Source of the DNA: Alphaproteobacteria bacterium
GTDB lineage: Bacteria > Pseudomonadota > Alphaproteobacteria > Thalassobaculales > Thalassobaculaceae
DNA: 64,000 bases
NCBI GenBank assembly: GCA_022822665.1
Contig: JAJEAR010000054.1
Span: 60,442 to 124,441, forward strand
Direction of reading: 5' to 3'
Numbering within the stretch: position 1 is the first letter of the stretch; each line of letters begins with the position of its first letter. Positions 11,012 to 19,760 of the stretch are shown here, one piece after another. Position numbers and translations under genes: made by a program. Under the pieces are notes generated by a model. That model was not told where the DNA came from and searched no databases. It saw only the letters and a list, made by a program, of their open reading frames with translations.

Positions 11012-13024
11012 GTGAGAAACGCGGACGACCAGGAGGCGCGGCGCACACTCACCCGGCGAGCCCTGGTCCTCGGAGCGATCCAGTTCGTGCTCACCGGGGC
11101 CCTGGTTGTCCGCCTGCACCATCTCCAGGTGACGGAAAGCGACAACTACCAGGGCCTGTCGGAGGACAACCAGTTCGACATCGTGGTGGTGCCGGTCAGC
11201 CGGGGCGTGGTGCGTGATCGCCAGGGACGCGGCCTCGCGGTCAATCGCGACCTGTTCCGCATCAGCATCATCGCCGAGCGGGCCGAAAACCTGCAGTCGA
11301 CCCTGCAGCAACTGCGCGAGTTGATCGTGCACAGGGAATTCGACGCCGAGCCGGTGCTGCGCTCCGTCGCGGAGAGGAATAACCGGTTCCAGCCGATCGT
11401 GGTGGTCGACGGGCTGTCGCGCAGGGACGTCGCGCGGATCGCCGTGCGTGCGCCGTACATGCCCGGGATCCGCATCGAGGTCGGCCGCTCCCGCCACTAT
11501 CCCTACGGGGAGTCGGCCGTACACGTTACCGGCTACGTGGCGCCGGTCTCCGCGACCGAGCTCTCGGACGATCCTGCCCTCGGGTTGCCGGGAGCGCGGA
11601 TCGGCAAGAGCGGCATCGAGCACTTCTTCGAGGCCGCGCTGCGCGGGATCAGCGGCCGACGGCAGGTGGAGGTCAATGCGGCCGGACAATGGATCCGCGA
11701 ACTGCCGGTCGAAGACGGTGCCTCGGGTGCGAACCTGACACTGACGCTCGATGCAGAGTTGCAGCAGCAGGTCTCGCTCTGGCTGGAACGCGGCCCGGCC
11801 CGGGTGGTCCCCAGGGACTCGTGGTCCGCCCGTCGTGCCCTCGACGGGCAGCGCAGCCCGGAACTCGGGCTGGCCGCGGGCCAGGGACTGGTCAATCTGG
11901 ATGCAGGCGGTTCCCTGGCGCCTCCCGAGAGCGGGGCCGCGATCGTGATGGACATCCACCGGGGTGAGGTCCTCGCCCTGGCGTCGACGCCGGGCTTCGA
12001 TCCCAACGCCTTCAACAAGGGGCTGACGCCCCGGGACTGGAACCGCCTGCTGTCGAACCGGCGGTCGCCCATGATCAACAAGGCCATCGCCGGCTGGTAT
12101 CCGCCCGGCTCGATCTTCAAGCCCATGGTCTGTCTGGCGGCCCTCCAGAACAGGGTGGTGTCGGTCGACGAGAAGGTGGACTGCCGGGGGTTCATGGAAC
12201 TCGGCGACAGCCGGTTTCATTGCTGGCACGCTGCCGGGCATGGCCCGGTCAACATGGAGGAGGCGCTGGAACAGAGCTGTGATGTCTACTTCTACGAACT
12301 GGCCCGCAGGCTCGGCATCAGGCCGATTGCCGACATGGCCCGGCGGTTCGGTTTCGGCGACACGCTGGGGATCGAGCTGCCGGGTGAGCGCAGCGGCCTG
12401 GTACCGGGCGAGGAGTGGAAACGGGCGAAGTACGGCGAGCCATGGCAGGAAGGCGAGACCCTGATTTCCGGAATCGGGCAGGGGTTCCTGCTGGCAACCC
12501 CGCTGCAGATGGTGACCATGATGGCGCGCCTGGCCAACGGCGCCCGCGCGGTGGTTCCCCGCCTGGTGCTCGACGAGCAGGCGCGATCGGTGTCCTTCGG
12601 GCGTCTCGGCATCCCGAAGGATCACCTGGCGGTGGTCATGCGCGGCCTGTGGCGCGCGGTGAACGGATACCGGGCGACCGCGGCCTCGATTCGGGACCGT
12701 CAGCTCGGGTTCGAGATCGCCGGCAAGACCGGATCGGTGCAGGTCCGCCGCATCACCGAGGAAGAGCGGCGCACCGGCAAGCTCAGGAACGAGGACCTGC
12801 CGCGCGATCAACGCGACCATGCGCTGTTCGTCGGTGTCGCACCAGCCGACAGGCCGGCCTACGCCACCTGCGTGCTGATCGAGCACGGCGGTTCCGGCGG
12901 GGCGGTCGCCGCACCCATCGCCGCTGAAATCCTTGCCCGGACGATCCGGAACACCGTCGCGACCGGCAGCCCGCGAGTGGTCCCGCTGCCACAGCTTGCG
13001 CCGCACAGGGATGACGCGACATGA
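11012..13024 (+). CDS. mrdA: Penicillin-binding protein 2 (elongasome transpeptidase)
   Basis: 670-aa class B transpeptidase that crosslinks lateral-wall peptidoglycan with RodA. A membrane anchor lies at about residues 18-38; the PBP dimerisation domain follows (SRGVVRDRQGRGLAVN). Penicillin-binding motifs: SIFK with Ser367 nucleophile and Lys370, SCD in EQSCDVYFYE, and KTG in IAGKTGSVQ. The start is GTG 11012 with AGGAG just upstream. The stop overlaps the rodA start. Confidence 0.95.
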   Translation: MRNADDQEARRTLTRRALVLGAIQFVLTGALVVRLHHLQVTESDNYQGLSEDNQFDIVVVPVSRGVVRDRQGRGLAVNRDLFRISIIAERAENLQSTLQQLRELIVHREFDAEPVLRSVAERNNRFQPIVVVDGLSRRDVARIAVRAPYMPGIRIEVGRSRHYPYGESAVHVTGYVAPVSATELSDDPALGLPGARIGKSGIEHFFEAALRGISGRRQVEVNAAGQWIRELPVEDGASGANLTLTLDAELQQQVSLWLERGPARVVPRDSWSARRALDGQRSPELGLAAGQGLVNLDAGGSLAPPESGAAIVMDIHRGEVLALASTPGFDPNAFNKGLTPRDWNRLLSNRRSPMINKAIAGWYPPGSIFKPMVCLAALQNRVVSVDEKVDCRGFMELGDSRFHCWHAAGHGPVNMEEALEQSCDVYFYELARRLGIRPIADMARRFGFGDTLGIELPGERSGLVPGEEWKRAKYGEPWQEGETLISGIGQGFLLATPLQMVTMMARLANGARAVVPRLVLDEQARSVSFGRLGIPKDHLAVVMRGLWRAVNGYRATAASIRDRQLGFEIAGKTGSVQVRRITEEERRTGKLRNEDLPRDQRDHALFVGVAPADRPAYATCVLIEHGGSGGAVAAPIAAEILARTIRNTVATGSPRVVPLPQLAPHRDDAT

Positions 13025-14175
13025 GCCGGCTTGAGGCGGAGCAGTTAGGACCCGAAGCGCCAGGCCCACTGCAGAAGATCGCAACGCTGAACTGGGGCCT
13101 GATCGCGATCGTGGTGCTCATCGCGGCGATCGGATGCGCGACCCTGTACTCGGCCGGGCAGGGCAGCTGGGATCCGTGGGCGATGCAGCAGGCCCTGCGG
13201 TTCACGGTCGGGCTGGTGCTGGCGATCGGCATTGCGCTCATCGACATCCGCTTCCTGCTCAACTCGGCCTATCCGGTCTACGCTTTCACCCTGTTGCTGG
13301 TGGTGGCGGTGGAGTTCGTCGGGGAAATCGGCAAGGGTGCGCAGCGCTGGATCGACCTCGGAGTGGTGCAACTGCAGCCCTCGGAGTTGATGAAGGTCGT
13401 GATGGTCATGGTTCTGGCACGTCACTTTCACGGCATGACCCGGGAGCGGATCGGCAGGGTTGTGCCGCTGCTGCTGCCACTGGCCCTGGTTCTGGTTCCC
13501 GTGATCCTGATCTTCCGTCAGCCTGATTTCGGCACAGCGGCCCTGATCCTGTGCGGTGCGGGCACCATGTTCTTTCTCGCGGGCGTCCGGTTGTGGAAGT
13601 TCCTGCTCGTCTTCGTGGTGATGGTCGGCTCGGTTCCGCTGGTGTGGTTGACACTGGAGGACTACCAGAGGGAACGGATCGAGACCTTTCTCGATCCCGG
13701 CCGCGACCCGCTCGGCGCCGGCTACCACATCACCCAGTCGAAGATTGCCCTGGGCTCGGGCGGACTGTTCGGCAAGGGGTTCCTGCAGGGGTCGCAGAGT
13801 CGCCTGAACTTCCTGCCCGAGAAGCAGACCGACTTCGCGTTTACACTGTATGCGGAGGAATTCGGGTTGATGGGGGCGCTGTTCCTGCTCGTGCTGTTCT
13901 CCCTGGTGGTGGCATTCGCCTGCATCATCGGCATGCGGGCCGGAAGCCAGTTCGCGCGGCTGCTCGCGCTGGGTGCCGGGGTGACGGTGTTCCTCTACGT
14001 CTTTGTCAACGTGGCGATGGTGACCGGCCTGGTCCCGGTGGTCGGCGCTCCGTTGCCGTTGGTCTCCTATGGAGGGACCGCGATGATCACCTTCATGATC
14101 GCGATTGGGTTCATGGTCTCGGCGCACGTGCACCGCGACGTGCCCATCGGCCGCCAGACCGGCGAGGGCTTCTGA
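13021..14175 (+). CDS. rodA: Peptidoglycan glycosyltransferase RodA
   Basis: 384-aa SEDS-family polytopic protein, about ten membrane helices. Conserved blocks include RWIDLGVVQLQPSELMKV, FRQPDFGTAAL, GFLQGSQSRLNFLPEKQTDFAFTLYAEEFG and VPLPLVSYGGTAM-like LPLVSYGGTAMITFM. It polymerises lipid II as partner of PBP2. It is the last gene of the mre operon, ending 85 bp before tRNA-Lys. Confidence 0.95.
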   Translation: MSRLEAEQLGPEAPGPLQKIATLNWGLIAIVVLIAAIGCATLYSAGQGSWDPWAMQQALRFTVGLVLAIGIALIDIRFLLNSAYPVYAFTLLLVVAVEFVGEIGKGAQRWIDLGVVQLQPSELMKVVMVMVLARHFHGMTRERIGRVVPLLLPLALVLVPVILIFRQPDFGTAALILCGAGTMFFLAGVRLWKFLLVFVVMVGSVPLVWLTLEDYQRERIETFLDPGRDPLGAGYHITQSKIALGSGGLFGKGFLQGSQSRLNFLPEKQTDFAFTLYAEEFGLMGALFLLVLFSLVVAFACIIGMRAGSQFARLLALGAGVTVFLYVFVNVAMVTGLVPVVGAPLPLVSYGGTAMITFMIAIGFMVSAHVHRDVPIGRQTGEGF

Positions 14176-14260
14176 GAAGAGGGGGCCTGCGCACCCGCGT
14201 CCGGCCGTGCGAGGGCCATTGCGCGAGCCGGCGCGATTTCGTATCAAGCGGGCGGCGTGC

Positions 14261-14336
<76 letters not shown>

Positions 14337-14408
14337 TTCCGCATCGGACAATCAATCGTTCATGAGTGTTGGCGGGACAGCGGTTTCGGCTGACCCGGCC
14401 GGCGCGCC

Positions 14409-15230
14409 CTACCGCGCCAGCCAGGGCACGCCGAAATCGCCGAGTGAGAAGTCGGTGCCGGGATTGCGGTTCCGGCCGCGCACCAGCTCGACGGGCAGGT
14501 CGCCCCAGTCCGCCGCGGCGTTTTCGATCCGGCGGTGGACGCAACTCGTCGCCGGCATGTAGCGCATGGCGAATCCGGCGCGGCGGCGACCGGAATTGTT
14601 GGCGGCCGAGCCGTGGATGATGCCGATGTCGTGCACCGACGCCTGCCCCGGCTCCAGCTCGATGGTGTGCGCTCCGCTCTCGTCGAAATCCCGGACCCTG
14701 ATCTCCCGGTTCAGGGTCGAGTCGGGATCGTCCACGAGTTCGTGACGTCGGCAAGGTTCCAGGTGGGAGCCGGGCATGACCCGCATAGCGCCATTTCCGG
14801 CATCGACCTTGTCGAGCGCCAGCCAGACCGTGCAGGAGGCCATCGGCTCGACGGGCCAGAACGGCCCGTCCTGGTGCCAGGGAACGGTGCGGGGGCTCTC
14901 GGGCGGCTTGCAGAAGAGGTGCGTGAACAGCAGCACGAGGTCCGGTCCCATGACCGCTCCGGCCAAGTCGAGAACCCGGTTGTCATGCACGATGTCGTGG
15001 AAGGCCGGGTGGCCGCGCAGCCGGTGGGGGCGGCCGCGGTCGAGATGCGGATTGATGACCCGGTCGGGTTCGATCTGCGGATTGTCGTGCAGCACCCGCT
15101 CCAGCGCGGAGCGCAGTCCTTCCAGCTCGTCCGCGTCGAGGCGAAAGCCCGACGGGACGACGTAGCCGTCGCGGCGATAGGCTTCGACCTCTGCTTCCGT
15201 CAGCACCGGTGTCTCCTTGTCCGCAATCAT
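14409..15230 (-). CDS. Phytanoyl-CoA dioxygenase (PhyH) family protein
   Basis: 273-aa Fe(II)/2-oxoglutarate oxygenase. The iron triad is visible as His119 and Asp121 in PWHQDGPFWP and His206 in IIHGSAANNSG; an Arg in the following GRRRAGF is placed to bind 2-oxoglutarate. Start taken at ATG 15230 because the family begins with LTEAEVEAYRRDGYVV; upstream the frame stays open but looks non-coding. The substrate cannot be told; relatives hydroxylate acyl-CoAs, amino acids or phosphonates. It lies just behind tRNA-Lys, opposite strand, as cargo between the tRNA and its decayed copy. Confidence 0.88.
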   Translation of the reverse strand: MIADKETPVLTEAEVEAYRRDGYVVPSGFRLDADELEGLRSALERVLHDNPQIEPDRVINPHLDRGRPHRLRGHPAFHDIVHDNRVLDLAGAVMGPDLVLLFTHLFCKPPESPRTVPWHQDGPFWPVEPMASCTVWLALDKVDAGNGAMRVMPGSHLEPCRRHELVDDPDSTLNREIRVRDFDESGAHTIELEPGQASVHDIGIIHGSAANNSGRRRAGFAMRYMPATSCVHRRIENAAADWGDLPVELVRGRNRNPGTDFSLGDFGVPWLAR

Positions 15231-15991
15231 TCCGTCAGCCCGTGACGGGCGCACTGTCGGCATCATCGTCCAGGTTCGGAACAGTGCCAACAGGGATCCG
15301 GTTACACGGAACGCCAGGCGCTGTCGCCGAGCGCATGGCGGTTCCGGACGAAGAGTCTTCCGTCGACGCGACGCCGAGCCGGCGCGGCAAAGACCCGACG
15401 CGAGGAGTTGTGTCAGGCGGAACCGTCCGCTCGTACCGATGCAGACTCGTGAAGGTTGCGGTCCAGGGCCCGCCGCAGCAGTTTCAATGCGGCCGTCGAA
15501 GAGACGAAGGAGCTTCGCTGCAAGGTCGGGGATGGTCCGCCTGCGCAATGAGCTTTCGCGAGCCGTTGGCGGGCCGTCGGTGGTGGCGACGCGGGCTCGG
15601 GAGAACCGGACCGGTGTGCTGGAGGCCGGGCGCCTCGATTTCCGCGTGAAGGGTTGCAGGCGGATGATCCACCATCCGCGCAGGCGCCGGGGCTGTGGCG
15701 GCGCGTCATCACCGGAGGACGTACCGGCGCCTGCTTCCGCCGTGGCTGTTCCCGGGGACGCTCTGCGGCACCACCTTGTGGAAGCGGTCCTGTTCGAGTG
15801 GCTCGCCTGCCGACCAGGATATTGAGGGCAGAGCACGGGTCGTCCGACACACAGCGGTCCACGGTACCGGCCCATCTGCTTGCCGTGGGCAATCATGTCG
15901 ATACATACCGATTACATCGACATGTTTGAGTGACGCGTCGATGGGACCGACCTGTCCGGAACACGTGTCGACGCAAGCAGGATACATCGAC
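15231..15991 (+). other. 760-bp stretch without a recognisable gene
   Basis: Several frames stay open because of base composition, but none gives a protein I recognise and none has a good ribosome site. Short pieces with coding-like codon choice (for example minus strand near 15475-15545) suggest decayed genes. The right end holds inverted and direct repeats listed separately. Confidence 0.5.
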
Positions 15992-15994
15992 ATG
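15894..15994. repeat. Inverted/direct repeat ahead of the Fic remnant
   Basis: CATGTCGAT at 15894-15902 and its exact reverse complement ATCGACATG at 15916-15924 form a 9-bp inverted repeat with a 13-bp spacer. The 12-mer TACATCGACATG occurs at 15913-15924 and again at 15983-15994, where it includes the ATG of the Fic remnant. The arrangement looks like an operator for an autoregulated gene; function is inferred only. Confidence 0.55.
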
Positions 15995-16408
15995 GCGTTC
16001 GACCCCAATCGCCCCTTCAATGACCTTCCAGACCTGCCGCCGGCTTCGGAAACCGAGACAAGAGCCGTTCTTCGAAGCCCCATTCTCTTCATTCTGGAGG
16101 CTGTCAGATCGACGGCGGAGTGGACGACGGCGAAAATCCGCGCGATCCGGGAGCTTCTCGACGAGACGGGCGCCGCACATCGACAGCGGATGCCGAGAAT
16201 CTACTCCCGGGAGCTCGCGGAACTGATCTTCGTGTACCCGTATTACAGGATCGGCGACGTGGTCAGGGCAGGTATTGCCAGGCGTCAGACCGCTACCGTC
16301 GACCTGAAAGCCCTTGCAGCCGAAGGCCTCATGGAAGAAGTCAGGGCCGGACGCGAGAACCTCTACATCAGCCTGCCGTTCCTGGAGCATCTGGCCGAGC
16401 GCGAGTGA
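15992..16408 (+). pseudogene. Fic-family protein remnant lacking the Fic core
   Basis: 138-aa open frame from ATG 15992. Residues 1-27 (AFDPNRPFNDLPDLPPASETETRAVL) match the N-terminus of Fic/DOC proteins. The rest (SPILFILEAVRSTAEWTTAKIRAIRELLDET... IYSRELAELIFVYPYYRIGDVVRAGIARRQTATVDLKALAAEGLMEEVRAGRENLYI) matches the C-terminal winged-helix part that follows the catalytic domain. The roughly 200-residue core with the HPFxxGNGR adenylylation motif is missing between them, so no AMP transfer is expected. The fusion is in frame, so a small DNA-binding protein might still be made. Confidence 0.75.
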
Positions 16409-16563
16409 CCATGCGCGGGGCAGCCGCGCCGGGCGACCGCTGCATGAACTCTCTGCCTGGCCTGGTCGACGGCCGGATTCGCCGGCCCGGACGACCCGGC
16501 GATGGTTGACCGGCGCTGTCAGGCACCGGTCCGGGAAAGGTCGCAGGTAGCTGAAGCGACGTG

Positions 16564-16602
16564 ATCAGCGGGTCCCGGGTTCGGGCCCCCGATCGCCCTT
16601 CA
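16564..16602 (+). repeat. Degenerate copy of the tRNA-Lys 3' half
   Basis: 39 nt aligned without gaps to 14298-14336 of the intact tRNA-Lys: 35 of 39 positions match (mismatches at alignment positions 13, 21, 23 and 37). The copy runs from the anticodon stem 3' side to the CCA end. A 3' tRNA copy about 2.27 kb downstream in direct orientation is what tRNA-targeting integrases leave as the distal attachment site. Confidence 0.75.
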
Positions 16603-16630
16603 TGTTCCGCAACCCTTTCGCGGAAACCGG

Positions 16631-16822
16631 TCAGCCTCCAGTCCGCGCCAGTTCGAAGTGACGAACGGCCGCCTCGAACTTGTCGCGGCAGCCCGGGTTG
16701 CAGAAACCGACCACCCGGCCGTCGTGGCGGGTCAGCGAATCCGGTTGCACCGGCTTGCCGGACCACGGGCAGGTCTCGTTGATGCAGTCGGCGATGTCGA
16801 GGTACTCGGCAGTGCGGTTCAT
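16631..16822 (-). CDS. Small four-cysteine (YHS/TRASH-like) protein
   Basis: 63 aa from ATG 16822 (a GTG 12 bp upstream at 16834 is possible). It contains CINETCPWSGKPV and VVGFCNPGCRDKF, spacing Cys pairs like the TRASH/YHS metal-binding fold. Similar small proteins occur in many alphaproteobacteria with no known role. No signal peptide. Metal binding is inferred from the cysteines only. Confidence 0.7.
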   Translation of the reverse strand: MNRTAEYLDIADCINETCPWSGKPVQPDSLTRHDGRVVGFCNPGCRDKFEAAVRHFELARTGG

Positions 16823-16977
16823 GGCACCATCCACCGGGTCATGCGAGGGGACCGGCAGCCTACCCGCAGGCAGCGCGGCTGTCGATTGCGGGCCGGCCCG
16901 GCCCCTTGATCGGGGGGAGGTTTCAGCTATGATGGCGCCTGCTGTGCGTGGTGACGGGAAACCCCGTCATCACCTGT

Positions 16978-17052
16978 GCGGGCGTAGCTCAGGGGTAGAG
17001 CGCAACCTTGCCAAGGTTGAAGCCGTGGGTTCGAATCCCACCGTCCGCTCCA
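16978..17052 (+). tRNA. tRNA-Gly (anticodon GCC)
   Basis: 75-nt cloverleaf: acceptor GCGGGCG pairs with CGTCCGC (one G-U), anticodon stem CAACC/GGTTG with loop TTGCCAA giving GCC, T-arm GGGTTCGAATCCC, and encoded CCA at 17050-17052. A dioxygenase gene begins 26 bp further on. Confidence 0.97.
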
Positions 17053-17078
17053 GCCGCCCCGGCGGTAGGAAAGTCCAG

Positions 17079-17966
17079 ATGACAGACATGCAGATGCAGG
17101 ATGCGGCGACCGGTGTCCCGCCGTTCACGATCGTACCGCTCTCGCCGGTCGCGGGAGCCGAGATCTCCGGCCTCGACCTGTCGGTCCCGCTCACGCCACC
17201 GCTACGCGACGCCATCATGGACGCCTTTGTCCGCCACCACGTGCTGGTGTTCCGCAACCAGGATCTCGACAAGGACCGGCAGTACGACTTCACGCTCAAC
17301 TTCGGAGAGATCGAGGAGCATGTCGGTCGGCTCGGCAGCGGCGAGAAGTACCCGCTGGTCCACACCGTGACCAACCGCGACGAGGTCACCGGCAGGCCGA
17401 CGGCGACACCGCGCACCCACGGCAACTACTTCTGGCACACAGACAAGTCGTACCACGCGGTCCCGTCACTGCTCACGATGCTGCATGCCGTCGAGCTGCC
17501 GCCGAGCGGCGGGGATACGCTTTTTGCCAACATGCACATGGCCTGGGACGCCCTGTCCGCGAGTGAACAGCGCGAACTCGAAGGGCTGCGCTTGGTCCAC
17601 AGCTGGGAGGCCAGCCGCCGCAACACCGGCAATGTCCCGGCGACGGAACAGCAGAAGCGCGAACGGCCTCCGGTGAGCCACCCGCTGGTCCGCACCCACC
17701 CGGTGACCGGTCGCCGGTCGCTCTACCTCGGCATGCATGTCAGCCATGTCGAGGGCATGGAACCCGACGCAAGCCGTGAACTGCTCGCGCGCCTTCTCGA
17801 GGCCGCCACGGTGGACGGGCATGTCTACCGGCACGCCTGGCGCCCGGGCGACCTGGTGATGTGGGACAACCGCTGCATGCTGCACCGCGCCGACCGCAAT
17901 TACGACATGGCGGCCCATGCCAGGGTGCTGCACCGCACCGTGGTGAAGGGGACCGTTCCGGTCTGA
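17079..17966 (+). CDS. TauD/TfdA-family 2-oxoglutarate dioxygenase
   Basis: 295-aa Fe(II)/2OG oxygenase of the taurine/2,4-D dioxygenase family. Iron ligands are His120 and Asp122 (FWHTDKSYH) and His269 (MWDNRCMLHRADRNY); an Arg near the C-terminus (HARVLHRTVV) would bind 2-oxoglutarate. The start ATG 17079 follows TAGGAAAG. The substrate is not predictable; family members desulfonate taurine or cleave aryl-oxy acids. Its convergent neighbour is an acetolactate-synthase-like ThDP enzyme, a pairing seen again at 36-39 kb. Confidence 0.9.
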   Translation: MTDMQMQDAATGVPPFTIVPLSPVAGAEISGLDLSVPLTPPLRDAIMDAFVRHHVLVFRNQDLDKDRQYDFTLNFGEIEEHVGRLGSGEKYPLVHTVTNRDEVTGRPTATPRTHGNYFWHTDKSYHAVPSLLTMLHAVELPPSGGDTLFANMHMAWDALSASEQRELEGLRLVHSWEASRRNTGNVPATEQQKRERPPVSHPLVRTHPVTGRRSLYLGMHVSHVEGMEPDASRELLARLLEAATVDGHVYRHAWRPGDLVMWDNRCMLHRADRNYDMAAHARVLHRTVVKGTVPV

Positions 17967-17979
17967 GCCGGTCCCGCGT

Positions 17980-19710
17980 CTATGCGATGCGATCGCCCTT
18001 CCTGACCGTCGCCGCCCGGTTGTCGACACCGGGCAGCATCTGCGCCGGATCGCGGGTCACCACGAGATCGATCACCGTCGGCGAGCCGGAATGCGCCAGT
18101 CCGGCGGCAATCGCGCCCGCCACCTCGTCAGGATGCTCCACACGCAGACCGTTGCAACCGAGTGCACGCGCCGCGGCGGCATAGTCGGTCTCGACCAGGT
18201 CGCTCGACTGGTAGGCGCCCTCGCCGTACATGAGGTGCTGCAACGCCTTGACGTAGCCCGAGGCGGCGTTGTTGACCACGATGATGGTAAAATCCAGGCC
18301 GAGGCGCCGCGCGGTCTCGAGTTCCCCCAGAGTCATGTTGAAACCGCCGTCGCCGGTGATCGCCACCACCGGTCCCCTCTCGGCAAGCGCGGCACCCATC
18401 GCGCCCGGCAGGCCATACCCGATCGAGGCGAAGCCGCGGTCGGGCAGGAACCCGCGTCCGGCGCGCTTGGTGTCATACAGCAACCCGCCCCAGTGCGCCG
18501 CGAAGCCGCCGTCGGCGACCAGGACGGCGTCCTCGGGCAGTCCGAGGTTCAGCTCGTGCATCAGCCGGGCCATGTTGACCGGCACCTCGCCCGAGGTCAG
18601 CCGGGCATCGACGGACTGACGCCAGGCCGCCATGCGCCGGCGCACCTCGCCCGCGTAGCCGGCCCGGTCGCGGGACTGCCGGTCCGCATCGTCCTCCATG
18701 GCCGCGTGCAGGTCACGCAGGCCCTCGCGGGCATCGCCCCACAGCGCCAGGTCGGGCTGCAGGGTGCGGCCGATCTCCTCGGCAAGGATCTCCAGGTGGA
18801 TGATCGGGCGTCCCGAAGGCGGCAGGGTGAACCGCTTGGTGGCGATCTCGCCGAGCTTGCAGCCGACGACCAGCAGGCAGTCGCTCTCCTCCATCAGCCC
18901 GTTCGCGATCCGGTCGTAGCGGCCGAACAGGCCGGCGTTCAGGTCATTGGTGCACGCGATCGCACCCTTGCCGGTCATGGTGTGCGCGACCGGGATCGAG
19001 AACGCCCCAGCAAACCGTTCCAGCGTCTCCGCCGCGCCGGACAGGTGCACGCCGCCGCCGGCCAGGATCATCGGCCGGGCCGCCGATCGCAGCAGTGCCA
19101 CCGCGGCCTCGACTGCCGCGCGCGCCGGGCGGCTGCGCAGGGCGGGCGCTTCCTGGTAGGCCCGGGGCACGTCAAGCTCGTCGGCATCGAACGGGTAGAG
19201 CCCGTGGCAGATGTCTTCTGGAACGTCGAGCACCACCGGTCCCGGCCGGCCGGAGGTCGCCACCTGGAAGGCGCGGCGGACCAGTTCCGGCAGCCGTTCG
19301 ATCATCTCGACACGGATGACTTCCTTCGCCGCCGGCGCCAGCATCTCGAGCTGACGGCTTTCCTGGGTCATGTTCTTCCAGGAATGCAGCCGGTGACTGT
19401 CGCCGACCACCGCGACCATCGGGGTTCCGGCATTCAGTGCCTCGACCAGGCCGGTGACCAGGTTGGTAGCACCCGGGCCGAGTGTCGCGTCGACCACGCC
19501 GACCCGGCCGGTGAGCTTGGCATAGGCATCGGCGGCAAAGGCGCCGCAGCGTTCGTCGTTGATCAGCGAATGGGCGAGACCGATGCGCCGCGCGGCGTCG
19601 TAGAACGGCAGCAGCTGGAACCCGCCCATTCCGAACATCGGCCCGATGCCCTGGGCCCGAAGCAGGCGCGCAAGGGCCTCGCCGCCGGTCATCTCGTTGG
19701 TTTCGGCCAT
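17980..19710 (-). CDS. Acetolactate-synthase-like ThDP enzyme
   Basis: 576 aa from ATG 19710. It has all three ThDP-enzyme domains: the N-terminal pyrimidine-binding part (LINDERCGAFAADAYAKLTGRVGV, catalytic Glu in NDER), the central domain (RPMILAGGGVHLSGA) and the C-terminal Mg/ThDP motif GDGGFNMTLGELETARRLGLDFTIIVVNN. No small-subunit gene is nearby, so a biosynthetic acetolactate synthase is unlikely; a decarboxylase, oxalyl-CoA-decarboxylase-like or sulfoacetaldehyde-acetyltransferase-like role is possible. It sits 50 bp behind sdhB on the same strand and may be read through from the sdh promoter. Confidence 0.87.
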   Translation of the reverse strand: MAETNEMTGGEALARLLRAQGIGPMFGMGGFQLLPFYDAARRIGLAHSLINDERCGAFAADAYAKLTGRVGVVDATLGPGATNLVTGLVEALNAGTPMVAVVGDSHRLHSWKNMTQESRQLEMLAPAAKEVIRVEMIERLPELVRRAFQVATSGRPGPVVLDVPEDICHGLYPFDADELDVPRAYQEAPALRSRPARAAVEAAVALLRSAARPMILAGGGVHLSGAAETLERFAGAFSIPVAHTMTGKGAIACTNDLNAGLFGRYDRIANGLMEESDCLLVVGCKLGEIATKRFTLPPSGRPIIHLEILAEEIGRTLQPDLALWGDAREGLRDLHAAMEDDADRQSRDRAGYAGEVRRRMAAWRQSVDARLTSGEVPVNMARLMHELNLGLPEDAVLVADGGFAAHWGGLLYDTKRAGRGFLPDRGFASIGYGLPGAMGAALAERGPVVAITGDGGFNMTLGELETARRLGLDFTIIVVNNAASGYVKALQHLMYGEGAYQSSDLVETDYAAAARALGCNGLRVEHPDEVAGAIAAGLAHSGSPTVIDLVVTRDPAQMLPGVDNRAATVRKGDRIA

Positions 19711-19760
19711 GATGAAGCCCCCGGTCGTGGTGGTGTCGGCCCGGTCCCGCGGGTGTTGCG

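Noticed and set aside
10439..13084. 881-codon open frame on the minus strand
   Set aside because: Fully antisense to mreC-mreD-mrdA; no family motifs.
15695..15830. Possible transposase-like fragment in the gap before the Fic remnant
   Set aside because: Loose resemblance to the middle of IS66-type TnpC proteins could not be sustained over more than a few residues.
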